A stretch of 64,000 bases of DNA from Methyloligella solikamskensis (GTDB taxonomy: Bacteria > Pseudomonadota > Alphaproteobacteria > Rhizobiales > Methyloligellaceae), in assembly GCF_042676065.1 (NCBI RefSeq), contig NZ_JBHTJO010000001.1, positions 2,356,001-2,420,000 of the forward strand, written 5' to 3'. The translations under genes and the position numbers were made by a program. The notes under the pieces are model-generated. The model was given only the letters and a program-made list of their open reading frames with translations, was not told where the DNA came from and made no database searches. Below are positions 32,706 through 42,371 of this stretch, piece after piece (position 1 is the first letter of the stretch; each line of letters begins with the position of its first letter).

Positions 32706-34073
32706 TTAGGCTTCCGGCTCCGGCATCTCCTCGGCGGGTACGGCCTCCGGCCGCAGGATCGCGTAGAGCGCCACGATGCCGATAAGCAGCGCACCGGCCA
32801 CCGCGGGTGCTTTGAGATCCCCCGTCGTGACGCGCACGGCCACCAGCACGAAACAGGTGATGAGCCCCAGCACGGGCACGATCGTGGGGACTTCGAAGCG
32901 GCCCTTCGGCTCGCCCGGGCGCCGTTTCAGGACTATGAGTGCTGCGTTCGCCACGGCAAATATGGTCAACAGCAGCAGCACGGTGGCGGCGGCGAGATCG
33001 GAGATCGTGCCCGCCAGAGCAAGCGGCACGACGATGATCAACAGGGTGAGGATTGCGACATGGGGCGTGCGCCGCTCCAGATGCACCTTGCTCAAGGCCC
33101 GCGGCAGGAGCCCTTGGCGCGCCATGCCGAAGAGGAGGCGCGAGGCGGTGACGTAGTTCACCAGCGCGGTGTTGGCGACGGCGAAGAGGGTGATAGCGGT
33201 GAAGAGAATCGGCGGCAGAAGCGGGGCTGCCCGATGCACCACCTCGGTAATCGGTCCCGGCGCCTCCGCGAGCTCCGGCCAAGGCACCACCGACACCGCG
33301 GTAATGGCCACGGCGACATAGATGATCGCCGCGGCGGTCATGGCCAGGATGATACCAAGGGGCACGTTCCGCCCTGGATCCTTCACCTCCTCGGCGACAT
33401 TGAGGGTGTCCTCATAGCCGATGAAGGCGAAGAAGGTGAGGATTGCGCCCTGGAGGACGAGGAGCCATTGGGTGTCCGCGCCCGGGACCTGCGGGGTTTC
33501 CATATAATCGACGCTGCCCCAGTAGGAGACGCCGACGGCGATGACGATGATCAGGCCGGTCGCCTCCACCAGGGTGCATACGACGTTGACCCACATGGAT
33601 TCCTTGATGCCGCGAAATACGATGGCGGCCAGCACGAGCAGGAAGCCGAGGGCGAGCACGCTCAAGGGAAGACTTTCCCACCCCAGGAGCGTCGCGAGAT
33701 TGGCCGCGAAGACCCGGGACTGAGTGGCCACGGAGGTGAGGCCGGAGCAGACGAGGGCGAGCCCCACGGTGAAGCTCAGCAGCGGCCAGGAGAAGGCGCG
33801 ATGGGCGATGTAGGCCGCGCCACCAGCTCTGGGGTAGCGCGATCCGAGCGAGGCGTAGGAGAGGCCCGTGAGCAGCGCGGCGACGAAGGCGACGAGAAAG
33901 GCGAGCCAGACGGCATTGCCCACCTGGCCGGCCGCCTTGCCGATCAGACCGTAGATGCCGGCGCCCAGCATGCTGCCGAGGCCATAGAGCGCCATCTGCC
34001 ACGGACCGATGCTCCGCTCCAGCTTCGGCTCGCCACTGGGCACAGATCGGCCCTCGTCCGGAGATACAGTCAT
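32706..34073 (-). CDS. APC superfamily amino acid permease
   Basis: This 455-residue inner-membrane transporter has about 12 hydrophobic helices and the APC signature GSMLGAGIYGLIGKAAGQVG near residue 33, where the GAGIY loop binds the substrate carboxylate and amino groups. The rest, including FFAFIGYEDTLNVAEEVKDPGRNVPLGI in TM6-7, fits the amino acid/polyamine/organocation family. The substrate cannot be read from sequence. The gene is convergent with the DUF3754 gene (two-base gap) and divergent from prmA. Confidence 0.9.
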   Translation of the reverse strand: MTVSPDEGRSVPSGEPKLERSIGPWQMALYGLGSMLGAGIYGLIGKAAGQVGNAVWLAFLVAFVAALLTGLSYASLGSRYPRAGGAAYIAHRAFSWPLLSFTVGLALVCSGLTSVATQSRVFAANLATLLGWESLPLSVLALGFLLVLAAIVFRGIKESMWVNVVCTLVEATGLIIVIAVGVSYWGSVDYMETPQVPGADTQWLLVLQGAILTFFAFIGYEDTLNVAEEVKDPGRNVPLGIILAMTAAAIIYVAVAITAVSVVPWPELAEAPGPITEVVHRAAPLLPPILFTAITLFAVANTALVNYVTASRLLFGMARQGLLPRALSKVHLERRTPHVAILTLLIIVVPLALAGTISDLAAATVLLLLTIFAVANAALIVLKRRPGEPKGRFEVPTIVPVLGLITCFVLVAVRVTTGDLKAPAVAGALLIGIVALYAILRPEAVPAEEMPEPEA

Positions 34074-34152
34074 TGCGCCGCCCGCCCCCTTAGGCTAACC
34101 GCGAGGTCCGGAGCTGGCGTGCCCGCCAGGTCCCCCGCGAAAATTCGGTGAG

Positions 34153-35055
34153 ATGACCCACGCTATCCAATCAGACCCAATCCGTCGATCTGTCACTATT
34201 CCCGTCCCGCTGGAGGCCGCAGCGCGGATCGCCGCAGCATTGGAGGAGACCTGGCCCGCCCCCGATGCGGTCGGCCATTTCGAGACGGGTCCGGCGAGTG
34301 CCGAGGTCTTCGCCCATTACACGGAGACGCCGGATATCGGGCTGATCGAGACCATGGTGGATGCGGCGGCCGACGGCGCGGAGATCGGGCCGATTCAGGT
34401 GGAGGATATTGCCGACGCGGATTGGGTCACGATCTCCCAAGGCAAGCGCGGCAAGGTCCGCGCCGGGCGCTTCACGGTGCATGGCAGCCATGAGGCGGTG
34501 GCCCCGTCCCGCGGCGCTATCGAGATCGATGCCTCCATAGCCTTTGGAACGGCGCACCACGCCAGCACGAAAGGCTGCCTGATCGCGCTTGATGGGATCC
34601 TGAAACGGTATCGGCCGAAGCGCGTGCTGGATATCGGCACGGGGAGCGGCCTGCTTGCCATCGCGGCCGCGCGTTTCTCGCAAAGCCAGGTCATTGCCAC
34701 GGACAACGACGCGGCGGCGGTCGGGGTCGCCGAAGAGAATGCGTTGCTGAACGGGACACCGCATATCGGGTTCTATGCCTGCCACGGCTTCGAGCATCCG
34801 GCCCTCGTTGGGCTGAGGGCCGATCTCGTCTTCGGCAACCTTCTGAAATCGATCCTGCTGGATCTCGTCGAGGGCTTTGCCAAGCACACGGCGCCGGGCG
34901 GTTTGGCGGTGCTGTCGGGCATCACGGAAGATCAGGCGGCGAGCGTTGAGGCCTGCTACCGGAATTTCGGTTTCGTCCTAAAGAAGCGCATCCTGCTGGA
35001 CGGGTGGGCGATCCTGGTGCTGCAACGGCGGCCCGCGATTCCGGTCTTCGATTGA
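34153..35055 (+). CDS. prmA: Ribosomal protein L11 methyltransferase
   Basis: PrmA trimethylates lysines and the N-terminus of ribosomal protein L11 using S-adenosylmethionine. The 300-residue protein has an N-terminal substrate-recognition domain (to about residue 115), a linker with AFGTAHHASTKGC (about 134-146) and a class I methyltransferase domain. Motif I is VLDIGTGSGLLAIAAARF (about 157) and the later motif is LVFGNLLKSILLDL, the NL replacing NIL. The context, divergent from the permease and upstream of the aminopeptidase, gives no further information. Confidence 0.93.
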   Translation: MTHAIQSDPIRRSVTIPVPLEAAARIAAALEETWPAPDAVGHFETGPASAEVFAHYTETPDIGLIETMVDAAADGAEIGPIQVEDIADADWVTISQGKRGKVRAGRFTVHGSHEAVAPSRGAIEIDASIAFGTAHHASTKGCLIALDGILKRYRPKRVLDIGTGSGLLAIAAARFSQSQVIATDNDAAAVGVAEENALLNGTPHIGFYACHGFEHPALVGLRADLVFGNLLKSILLDLVEGFAKHTAPGGLAVLSGITEDQAASVEACYRNFGFVLKKRILLDGWAILVLQRRPAIPVFD

Positions 35056-35086
35056 TCGCCCGGCGTGTCCGGCTTACATAGCCGCC

Positions 35087-36904
35087 ATGTTTCAAGACTT
35101 CGAAGACCTCGCGCCCAAGGGCGATACCGCGGCCAGAGTGACGGCGCTTCGCGCTGCCATAGCCGAGAACGGCGTGCAGGCGTTTCTCGTGCCCCATAGC
35201 GACGAGCACCAAAACGAGTTCCTGCCGGCCCATGCGGAACGGCTGCACTGGCTCACCGGCTTTTCGGGCTCGGCGGGCACGGCCATCGTGGCTGAGGACA
35301 AGGCCGTCCTCTTCGTCGACGGGCGCTACACGCTGCAGGCCCGCGCCCAGGTCGATACCGCACTCTTCGAGATCCTGCAGGTGCCGGGCCATCGCCCTTC
35401 TCACTGGATCGCCGAACATCTGAACGAGGGCGACGCGGTCGGTTACGACGTCAACCTCCATACGGTGAACGAGATCGCGCGTCTGTCGAAGACGCTGGAA
35501 GAGTCGGGCATCACGCTAAAACCGCTTGGGGCCAACCCAATTGATACGCTGTGGACCGACCGCCCTGCCCCGCCTGCCGGTCCGGCCTATCCCCATGGCA
35601 TCGCCTTTTCCGGCAAGACCGCGGCGGAGAAGATTGCGGAGGTTCAGGAGAGCCTGACCCACGCCAAGGCGGACGCTCTGCTCGTCACCATGCTCGATTC
35701 CGTCGCCTGGCTGTTCAACATCCGCGGCTCGGACATCAAGCATCTGCCGGTGGTGATCGCGAGCGCCATCGTGCCGGTCGAAGGCCGCCCGACGCTCTTC
35801 ATCGATCCCAGCAAGCTTGGCGACAATGTTCGCGGCGCGCTCGCCGACACGGTGGAGTTCCTGCCCCCGGCGGAGCTCGATGCGCGGCTCGAGGCGTTGG
35901 GGACTCAGAAGGCGAAGGTGAAGCTCGATCCTTCGACCACGCCGGCGCGGTTCGAGAACACCCTGAAGGATGCGGGCGCCGAGGTGCTCCATCGCACCGA
36001 TCCCTGCGTCGCGGCCAAGGCGGTGAAGACCGAAGCCGAGATCGCCGGCGCTCGCGCGGCTCACTTACGCGACGGGGCGGCCGTGGTCCGCTTCCTGGCC
36101 TGGCTCGACGAGACGGCTGAGAGCGGGGAGATCGACGAGGTCCAGGCAGCCGGGAAACTCGAGTCATTCCGGGCCGATACGGGTGAGCTGAAAGAAATCA
36201 GTTTCGACAGCATTTCGGCCGCCGGACCCAACGGGGCGGTGGTGCATTACCGGCCCATGGCGGCGACGGCGCGGAAGCTGGAGCCGGAGAGCCTCTATCT
36301 GATCGATTCCGGCGCGCAATACGAAGACGGCACGACGGATATCACCCGCACGGTCGCCATCGGCCAGCCGACGCCGGAGATGCGCCGCCACTACACTCTG
36401 GTGCTGAAGGGGCATATCGCTGTCTCGAAGGCCCGCTTTCCGGAGAAGACGCGCGGCCAGGATCTCGATCCGCTGGCGCGGTTGCCGCTCTGGCAGGCTG
36501 GGCTCGACTACGACCACGGCACGGGACACGGCGTGGGCAGCTTCCTTTCCGTCCATGAAGGGCCCCAGCGCCTGTCGCGGACGGGCTCGGTGGAGCTAAA
36601 GCCCGGCATGATCCTTTCCAACGAACCCGGCTATTATCGAGAGGGCGAATACGGCATCCGGATCGAGAACCTGATCCTGGTGACGGAGCCTGAGGCCATC
36701 GAAGGGGGCGAGCGGGAGATGATGGGGTTCGAGACCCTGACGCTGGCGCCCTACAATTTCCGGCTGGTCGAGCCGATGCTGCTCAACTCCGAGGAGCTGG
36801 CCTGGCTCAACGCCTATCACGCCCGCGTGCGCGAGACCCTGGAGCCGCTGCTCGACGAGGCCGCGAAAAGCTGGCTCGCGAAAGCGACGGCGGCGCTGCA
36901 ATAG
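35087..36904 (+). CDS. Xaa-Pro aminopeptidase (M24B)
   Basis: This 605-residue metallopeptidase removes an N-terminal residue from X-Pro peptides. It has two N-terminal creatinase-like domains (about residues 15-150 and 165-310) and a C-terminal pita-bread catalytic domain. Metal ligands are visible in DSGAQYEDGTTDITRT (first two Asp), DHGTGHGVGSFLSVHEGP (His) and the SNEPGYY and IRIENL stretches (two Glu). The length fits the long, dimeric cytoplasmic APP form rather than the E. coli PepP size. The last base of its stop overlaps the GTG start of the SemiSWEET gene. Confidence 0.94.
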   Translation: MFQDFEDLAPKGDTAARVTALRAAIAENGVQAFLVPHSDEHQNEFLPAHAERLHWLTGFSGSAGTAIVAEDKAVLFVDGRYTLQARAQVDTALFEILQVPGHRPSHWIAEHLNEGDAVGYDVNLHTVNEIARLSKTLEESGITLKPLGANPIDTLWTDRPAPPAGPAYPHGIAFSGKTAAEKIAEVQESLTHAKADALLVTMLDSVAWLFNIRGSDIKHLPVVIASAIVPVEGRPTLFIDPSKLGDNVRGALADTVEFLPPAELDARLEALGTQKAKVKLDPSTTPARFENTLKDAGAEVLHRTDPCVAAKAVKTEAEIAGARAAHLRDGAAVVRFLAWLDETAESGEIDEVQAAGKLESFRADTGELKEISFDSISAAGPNGAVVHYRPMAATARKLEPESLYLIDSGAQYEDGTTDITRTVAIGQPTPEMRRHYTLVLKGHIAVSKARFPEKTRGQDLDPLARLPLWQAGLDYDHGTGHGVGSFLSVHEGPQRLSRTGSVELKPGMILSNEPGYYREGEYGIRIENLILVTEPEAIEGGEREMMGFETLTLAPYNFRLVEPMLLNSEELAWLNAYHARVRETLEPLLDEAAKSWLAKATAALQ

Positions 36905-37164
36905 TGTTCGATTTCTGGGCCAATCTGGTGTCGGCGATCGCCGCGACCCTGACCACTCTCGCCTTCGTACCCCAGGCGCTGCACATCATCCGGCACAAGG
37001 AGACCCGCGCGATCTCGCTGTGGATGTACATCACGTTTGCGAGCGGTGTCGCCGCCTGGCTCACCTTCGGCATCATGATTTGGAACTGGCCGATGATGAT
37101 CGCCAACACGATCACGCTTTCCCTGGCGCTGGCGATCCTGGGGATGAAGATCCGGTACGGGTGA
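36904..37164 (+). CDS. SemiSWEET sugar transporter (PQ-loop)
   Basis: This 86-residue protein has three membrane helices (about residues 6-24, 38-59 and 63-82) and the PQ-loop motif FVPQALHIIRHKETRAIS that follows TM1. It matches bacterial SemiSWEETs, which dimerise to make a sugar uniporter. The start is GTG at 36904, sharing a base with the aminopeptidase stop (TAGTG), so the two are translationally coupled. The substrate is unknown. Confidence 0.88.
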   Translation: MFDFWANLVSAIAATLTTLAFVPQALHIIRHKETRAISLWMYITFASGVAAWLTFGIMIWNWPMMIANTITLSLALAILGMKIRYG

Positions 37165-37175
37165 GGTTCCCTGGA

Positions 37176-37267
37176 CCGTCATGCTGAGGTGCAGTGCGCT
37201 AGCGCTGCCTCGAAGCAGACGGGCCCCATCCTTCGAGGGCCGCTTTGCGGCCGCCTCAGGATGACGG
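37176..37267. repeat. Long inverted repeat (REP/MITE-like)
   Basis: The ends CCGTCATGCTGAGG (37176-37189) and CCTCAGGATGACGG (37254-37267) are inverted repeats with one mismatch. Between them is a perfect internal hairpin GGCCGC-TTT-GCGGCC (37238-37252). The CGTCATCCTGAGG...CCTCAGGATGACG type is a well-spread alphaproteobacterial intergenic element. It lies between the convergent SemiSWEET and ligA genes and may also terminate transcription. Confidence 0.65.
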
Positions 37268-37278
37268 CTTCCCATGAT

Positions 37279-37309
37279 CGTCATCGCCGGGTTTGACGCG
37301 GGCATGACG
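37279..37309. repeat. Short palindromic repeat next to ligA
   Basis: CGTCATCGCCGGGTTTGACG followed by CGGGCATGACG belongs to the same general class as the element at 3157-3254 (CGTCAT-GCCCGG-CTTGA). It directly follows the larger element at 37176-37267 and ends 16 bases from the ligA stop. Confidence 0.5.
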
Positions 37310-37324
37310 AAGAGATGTTTGGCC

Positions 37325-39508
37325 TCAGGCGCTGCCGATCAGCTTCAGCCAGTCGTCTTCCGAGAGCACGTCGACGCCGAACTTTTCGGCATCCTTCAAT
37401 TTCGAGCCCGCGCCAGGTCCGGCCACGACGATGTCGGTGTTCTTCGACACGGAGCCGGAGACCTTCGCGCCGAGCCGTTCCGCCGTGGCCTTGGCTTCGG
37501 AGCGGGTCATCTGCTCCAGGGAGCCGGTGAAGACCACGCGTTTTCCGGCGATGGGTGATGAGGTATCCCGCTGCTCCAGGGCTTGCGGCTCCACATATTT
37601 CAGCAGCTCCTCGACCACCTCGACATTGTGAGGCTCGGCGAAGAACTCGGTGATCGCATCGGCGACCGTCGTGCCGATCCCTTCGATATTGTCCAGCTCG
37701 GCGAAGGCCTCGCCCTCCTTATCGGCGGCGATTTCCTTCATGGCGGTCATGAAGCTGTCGATATCGCCGTAGCTCCGGGCCAGGAGCCGCGCGGTGATCT
37801 CGCCCACATGGCGGATGCCAAGCGCGAAGATGAAGCGGTCGAGCGGGATCTTGCGGCGTTCGTCGATGGCCTCGAAGAGATTGGCGACGGAGGTTTCGCC
37901 CCAGCCTTCCCGGTCCTGGAGCTTCGTCTGGCTCCGCTCATTCCGCTGCCTTAGCGTGAAGATGTCGGGCGGCGACTGGATCAGGCCCTGGTCATAGAAG
38001 GTCTGGATGTTCTTCTCGCCGAGGCCTTCGATGTCGAAGGCATTGCGGGAGACGAAATGCTTCAGGCGCTCCACCCGCTGGGCCGGGCAGATCAGCCCGC
38101 CGGTGCAGCGGCGGACGGCGTCGCGCTTGCCCGTCTTCTCGTTGACCTCGCGCACGGCGTGGCTGCCGCAGGCGGGGCAAGCTGTCGGAAAATTGTATGG
38201 TTTCGAATCCTTGGGCCGTTTGGCTAGCACGACGTCGACCACCTGGGGGATCACGTCGCCGGCCCGCTGCACGATGATCGTGTCGCCTTCGCGGATATCG
38301 CGCCCCTCGCGGATCTTCTCGCCCTTTGCGCCGATGCCGGCAATGTAATCCTCGTTGTGGAGAGTGGCGTTCTGCACCACCACGCCGCCGACGGTGACCG
38401 GCTCCAGCTTGGCGACCGGAGTCAGCGCGCCAGTGCGGCCGACCTGGATGTCGATCTCGCGCAAGATTGTCGTCGCCTGCTCGGCGGGGAATTTCTGGGC
38501 CACGGCCCAGCGGGGCGAACGGGAGACGAAGCCGAGCCGCTCCTGAAGCGCCAGGGAGTCCACCTTGTAGACGATGCCGTCGATATCGTAGTCGAGATCG
38601 GCACGCTCGCCCTCCACGTGATGATAGGTGGCGAGCATCGCTTCCAGGTCTTCGGCCAGGCGCATGAGGGGGTTCACCGGAAAGCCCCAGCGCTTCATGG
38701 CCTCGTAGACGCCCCATTGGGTGTCGGCGGGAAGCGAGGCGACCTCTCCCCAGGCATAGGCGAAGAAGGCGAGCGGCCGGCTGGCGGTGACCTTGGAGTC
38801 GAGCTGGCGCAGGGAGCCGGCGGCGGCGTTGCGCGGATTGGCGAAGAGCCGGTCGCCCTTTTTCTCCTGCTCCTCGTTGAGCTTCCGGAAGGCGGACTTG
38901 CTCATATAGATCTCGCCGCGGACCTCGAACGGATCGGGAAAATCCTCAGCGTCGACGGTTTGGGGAATATCGGAGACCGTGCGCACATTTGCGGTGACGT
39001 CCTCGCCCTCATAGCCGTCGCCCCGGGTCGCGGCCTGATGCAGCTTCCCGTCCCGATAGGTCAGGCTGATGGAGAGACCGTCGATCTTGGGCTCGGCGGT
39101 AAATTCCAGCGGCCGGTCCTCATCGAGATTGAGAAAGCGGCGGATGCGGGCGACGAACTCCGCCACGCCTTCATCGTCGAAGACATTGGAGAGCGACAGC
39201 ATCGGCACCGTGTGGCGAACCTTGCTGAAGGCCGCGGACGGGGCGGCGCCCACCCGCAAAGACGGGCTGTCGGAGCGGACAAGTTGGGGGAACAGCGCCT
39301 CGATCGCTTCGTTGCGGAGACGAAGCTCGTCGTAGGCCGCATCGGAGATCTCCGGCGCGTCTTCCTGATAGTAGAGGCTGTCGTTGCGGGCGATCTCTTC
39401 GGCGAGCCGCTTCAGCTCCTCGGCCGCCTGGTCCTCGGTGAGATCTTCCGGCGCGAGGCGCGCGAGCTCATCGCCGCTCGTTCCTTCGTTCTTCTTCTTG
39501 GCGCTCAT
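37325..39508 (-). CDS. ligA: NAD-dependent DNA ligase
   Basis: LigA seals nicks in replication and repair using NAD+. The 727-residue protein has all expected domains: the N-terminal NAD-binding domain Ia, the adenylation domain with the active-site lysine K141 in AEPKIDG, an OB fold, a four-cysteine zinc finger (CPACG ... CTGGLICPAQ), helix-hairpin-helix repeats and a C-terminal BRCT domain (about 645-727). It is the last gene of the 25-kb minus-strand run, 10 bases below recN. Confidence 0.98.
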   Translation of the reverse strand: MSAKKKNEGTSGDELARLAPEDLTEDQAAEELKRLAEEIARNDSLYYQEDAPEISDAAYDELRLRNEAIEALFPQLVRSDSPSLRVGAAPSAAFSKVRHTVPMLSLSNVFDDEGVAEFVARIRRFLNLDEDRPLEFTAEPKIDGLSISLTYRDGKLHQAATRGDGYEGEDVTANVRTVSDIPQTVDAEDFPDPFEVRGEIYMSKSAFRKLNEEQEKKGDRLFANPRNAAAGSLRQLDSKVTASRPLAFFAYAWGEVASLPADTQWGVYEAMKRWGFPVNPLMRLAEDLEAMLATYHHVEGERADLDYDIDGIVYKVDSLALQERLGFVSRSPRWAVAQKFPAEQATTILREIDIQVGRTGALTPVAKLEPVTVGGVVVQNATLHNEDYIAGIGAKGEKIREGRDIREGDTIIVQRAGDVIPQVVDVVLAKRPKDSKPYNFPTACPACGSHAVREVNEKTGKRDAVRRCTGGLICPAQRVERLKHFVSRNAFDIEGLGEKNIQTFYDQGLIQSPPDIFTLRQRNERSQTKLQDREGWGETSVANLFEAIDERRKIPLDRFIFALGIRHVGEITARLLARSYGDIDSFMTAMKEIAADKEGEAFAELDNIEGIGTTVADAITEFFAEPHNVEVVEELLKYVEPQALEQRDTSSPIAGKRVVFTGSLEQMTRSEAKATAERLGAKVSGSVSKNTDIVVAGPGAGSKLKDAEKFGVDVLSEDDWLKLIGSA

Positions 39509-39518
39509 GGTCTCGCAA

Positions 39519-41210
39519 TCATGCCCGCTCGCCCGCGCGGTGGCTCATGAGCCGCTCGGCGGCCGCGCGGGCCTCGTCGGTAATCTCCTGGCCGGCCAGC
39601 ATGCGGGCGATCTCTTCGCGGCGATGGGCCCCTTCCAGATGGACGACCCGGGTCGCGACCGCCTCGCCCTGATCGCCGTCGACGGATTCCTTGGCGATGC
39701 GCAGATGACCGTGAGCCTGGGCGGCGACCTGGGGCGCATGGGTCACGACGAGAACCTGCACCTGATCGGCGAGGCGTGCCAGGCGCTCGCCGATGGCGGC
39801 CGCGGTCGCGCCGCCGACGCCCGTATCGATCTCGTCGAAGACCAAAGTGGGTGCTGAACCGCGAGAGGCAAGCACCACCTTCAGGGCCAGGATGAAGCGG
39901 GCCAGCTCGCCGCCGGACGCCACCTTCATCATCGGACCCGGCTCGGTGCCCGGGTTGGTCTGGACGTGGAAGGCGACCCGGTCGATGCCGCTGGGACCGC
40001 CCTGTTCAAGGGGAAGGCGCTCGATTTTGGTGATGAAGCGCGCCTTCTCCAGCTTCAGGGGCCCAAGCTCGGCGACGATGGCCTCGTCCAGCTTGGCGGC
40101 GGCGTCCTGGCGGGCATCGCTGACCGCAACCGCTTTGGTTTCAAACGCTTCGCGGGCTTTCGCCACATCTTGATTCAGAGCTTCGAGCCGGCTTTCGCCC
40201 TGCTCCAGATTCTCCAGCTCCTCCTCCAGCTTCTCGGTGAGGGCCGGGAGATCGTCCACCATGACCTTGTGCTTGCGGGCAAGCGCCCGAAGCGCGAAGA
40301 GGCGTTCTTCCGCCTGCTCCAGCTCTTCCGGCTCGAAGGCAGCCTCGGCCAGGCTGTGCTCAATGGTGTTGCGGGCGTTCTCCGTCTCCAGCATCACCTT
40401 TTCCAGCGCCTCGGCCACGGGGGTCAGGAGCGCGCTGGCGCTGTCGGCCTGGCGTTCGATCCGGCGGAGCGCCGCGGCAATCCGGGCCTGGGCCGTCCCC
40501 TCGCCTTCCAGAGCATCCAGGGCCTCGTTCAGCTCACCGGCGATCTTCTCCGCGTTCATCATGAGCGCGCGGCGATCGGCGAGGCTCTCCTCCTCGCCTT
40601 GCTGCGGGTCGAGAGCGCGGAGCTCCTCCAAAGCGTGGGAGACGAAATCGGCATTGGCACGGATGGTCTCGATCTCGCGGGCATGCTCTTCAAGGGCGTG
40701 CTCGGCGGCCTTCCAGGTGTCCCATCGCTTTCCCAGCTCTGCGACGTCTCCGGTGAGGCCCGCATAGGCATCGACGAGGTCGCGGTGGCCGCTCTGATCG
40801 ATCAGGGCGCGGTCGTCGTGCTGGCCGTGGATCTCCACCAGCAACTGCCCCACCTGCTTCAGGAGCTGGATGCTCACGGTCTGGTCGTTGAGGAAGGCGC
40901 GGGTCCGGCCGTCGCTGTTTTGGACGCGGCGCAGGATCAAGGTGCCTTCCTGGGCGATCTCGTTCTCCTCAAGGAGGTCCAGCACGGGATGGCCAGGCAC
41001 CGGCTCGAAGACGGCGGTAACCTGCCCCTGAGAGGCGCCTTTGCGCACGAGCGCGGCATCGCCCCGGCCACCAATGGCCAGGGTGAACGCGTCGAGAAGG
41101 ATGGATTTGCCCGCGCCGGTTTCACCGGTGAGGACCGAAAGCCCCTCGCCAAAGACAAGGTCGAGCTTGTCGATCAGAACAATGTCGCGGATCGACAGGG
41201 AGGTCAGCAT
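39519..41210 (-). CDS. recN: DNA repair protein RecN
   Basis: RecN is an SMC-like ATPase for double-strand-break repair. The 563-residue protein has Walker A GETGAGKS at residues 29-36 and a central long coiled coil (about 160-360) of Glu/Ala/Leu-rich heptads, then the ABC signature region MKVASGGELARFILALK and Walker B TLVFDEIDTGVGG near residue 460. It starts 10 bases after the bamD stop and lies between bamD and ligA, a conserved alphaproteobacterial order. Confidence 0.97.
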   Translation of the reverse strand: MLTSLSIRDIVLIDKLDLVFGEGLSVLTGETGAGKSILLDAFTLAIGGRGDAALVRKGASQGQVTAVFEPVPGHPVLDLLEENEIAQEGTLILRRVQNSDGRTRAFLNDQTVSIQLLKQVGQLLVEIHGQHDDRALIDQSGHRDLVDAYAGLTGDVAELGKRWDTWKAAEHALEEHAREIETIRANADFVSHALEELRALDPQQGEEESLADRRALMMNAEKIAGELNEALDALEGEGTAQARIAAALRRIERQADSASALLTPVAEALEKVMLETENARNTIEHSLAEAAFEPEELEQAEERLFALRALARKHKVMVDDLPALTEKLEEELENLEQGESRLEALNQDVAKAREAFETKAVAVSDARQDAAAKLDEAIVAELGPLKLEKARFITKIERLPLEQGGPSGIDRVAFHVQTNPGTEPGPMMKVASGGELARFILALKVVLASRGSAPTLVFDEIDTGVGGATAAAIGERLARLADQVQVLVVTHAPQVAAQAHGHLRIAKESVDGDQGEAVATRVVHLEGAHRREEIARMLAGQEITDEARAAAERLMSHRAGERA

Positions 41211-41219
41211 GGCTTGGCG

Positions 41220-42125
41220 TTAGGCCGGGTTGCCTTCACCCCGGAAGGTCTGGGTGATCCAAGAGCCAGCATGCTCGTGTGGGCTACGTCCCGCCTTCTG
41301 CAGCAGCGAATAGGACTTCTGGTACCATTTGCTGTTGGGGAAGTTGTGGCCGAGAACGGCGGCGGCGGTCTCCGCCTCATTCACGATGCCGAGCGCCAGA
41401 TAGGCTTCCGTGAGGCGCATCAAGGCCTCTTCAACCTGCTCGGTCTGCTGATACTCGGTCACCACGTCGCGGAAGCGGTTGATGGCGGCCAGATAGTCGT
41501 GGTCGCGCAGATAGTAGCGCCCGATGGTCATGGAGTTGGCGGCCAGCAGGTTGCGCAAAATGAGGATTCGATTGCGAGCCTCTGCCGAATAGCGCGAGGT
41601 GGGATAGCGCTGAACCAGGGTCTCGTAGGCATTCAGGGATTCGCGCGCATTGGTCTGATCGCGCTTCGGATCCAGGACCTGATCGTAATAGGCCATGGCG
41701 ATGATGTTCTGGGCGAGCGGGGCCTCGTCGGTGCCCGGATGCAGGGTCAGGTACCGCTTACCGGCAGAGATCGCTTCCGGATATTTGCCGTTCTTGTAGT
41801 AGGCATACGCCGACATCACGATGGCGCGGCGGGCCTCGGTGGAATACGGGTGGTTGACGTCGACGTCTTCGTATTTCTTCGCCGCGTCCTTCCAGTCCTG
41901 CTCGTTCAGCAGGGTCTCGGCTTCGCCGTAGATCACTTCGGGCGGACGGGAATCGCCGACCGGCTGTTCGGCCTTCTTACTTTTGAACGGATTCAGGCCG
42001 CCACCGCAGCCTGCCAGCATGACGGAGGCAGCCACGAGCAGCACGCCCGCACCAAGTGGCCTCAACGCCCGGGCTGAGAGCAGGTCACATCGCAAAGCCG
42101 ATATCCCCCCGACCAAAAACTGCAT
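41220..42125 (-). CDS. bamD: BamD outer-membrane assembly lipoprotein
   Basis: BamD (ComL/YfiO) is the essential lipoprotein partner of BamA in inserting outer-membrane beta-barrel proteins. The 301-residue protein has a signal peptide with lipobox SVMLAGC (lipidated C40) and then five TPR-like repeats from about residue 62 to 280, including ADYE-like and RYPTSRYSAEARNRI segments. The ATG at 42125 has AGGAG at ideal spacing; the open frame continues upstream to 42194 without a ribosome site. It follows lpxC, so outer-membrane lipid and protein assembly genes are adjacent. Confidence 0.95.
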   Translation of the reverse strand: MQFLVGGISALRCDLLSARALRPLGAGVLLVAASVMLAGCGGGLNPFKSKKAEQPVGDSRPPEVIYGEAETLLNEQDWKDAAKKYEDVDVNHPYSTEARRAIVMSAYAYYKNGKYPEAISAGKRYLTLHPGTDEAPLAQNIIAMAYYDQVLDPKRDQTNARESLNAYETLVQRYPTSRYSAEARNRILILRNLLAANSMTIGRYYLRDHDYLAAINRFRDVVTEYQQTEQVEEALMRLTEAYLALGIVNEAETAAAVLGHNFPNSKWYQKSYSLLQKAGRSPHEHAGSWITQTFRGEGNPA

Positions 42126-42371
42126 CGAATCTCCTGCGAATTTTGGCGCGTTCGCTTTTACGAAGGGTGAACCATAACGGTCCGGGACCGCCAAAAGACG
42201 CCGAGAAGCTTACCCAAGCGGCGCATTATGGTGTTTTTTTGCCCGGAGCCTAAGATCAAGTCCCTTTTTCCGGACCTTCCATAGCAGATTCCGCGGGCCA
42301 TTACGCAAGCAATCTCGATGGCGCTTTTGGGCTCCACCGAGATGCTTGGCGTCGGGCTACTGACGTTTAGC

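Noticed and set aside
39966..42077. A 703-codon open frame on plus across recN and bamD
   Set aside because: It spans two well-supported genes on the other strand.
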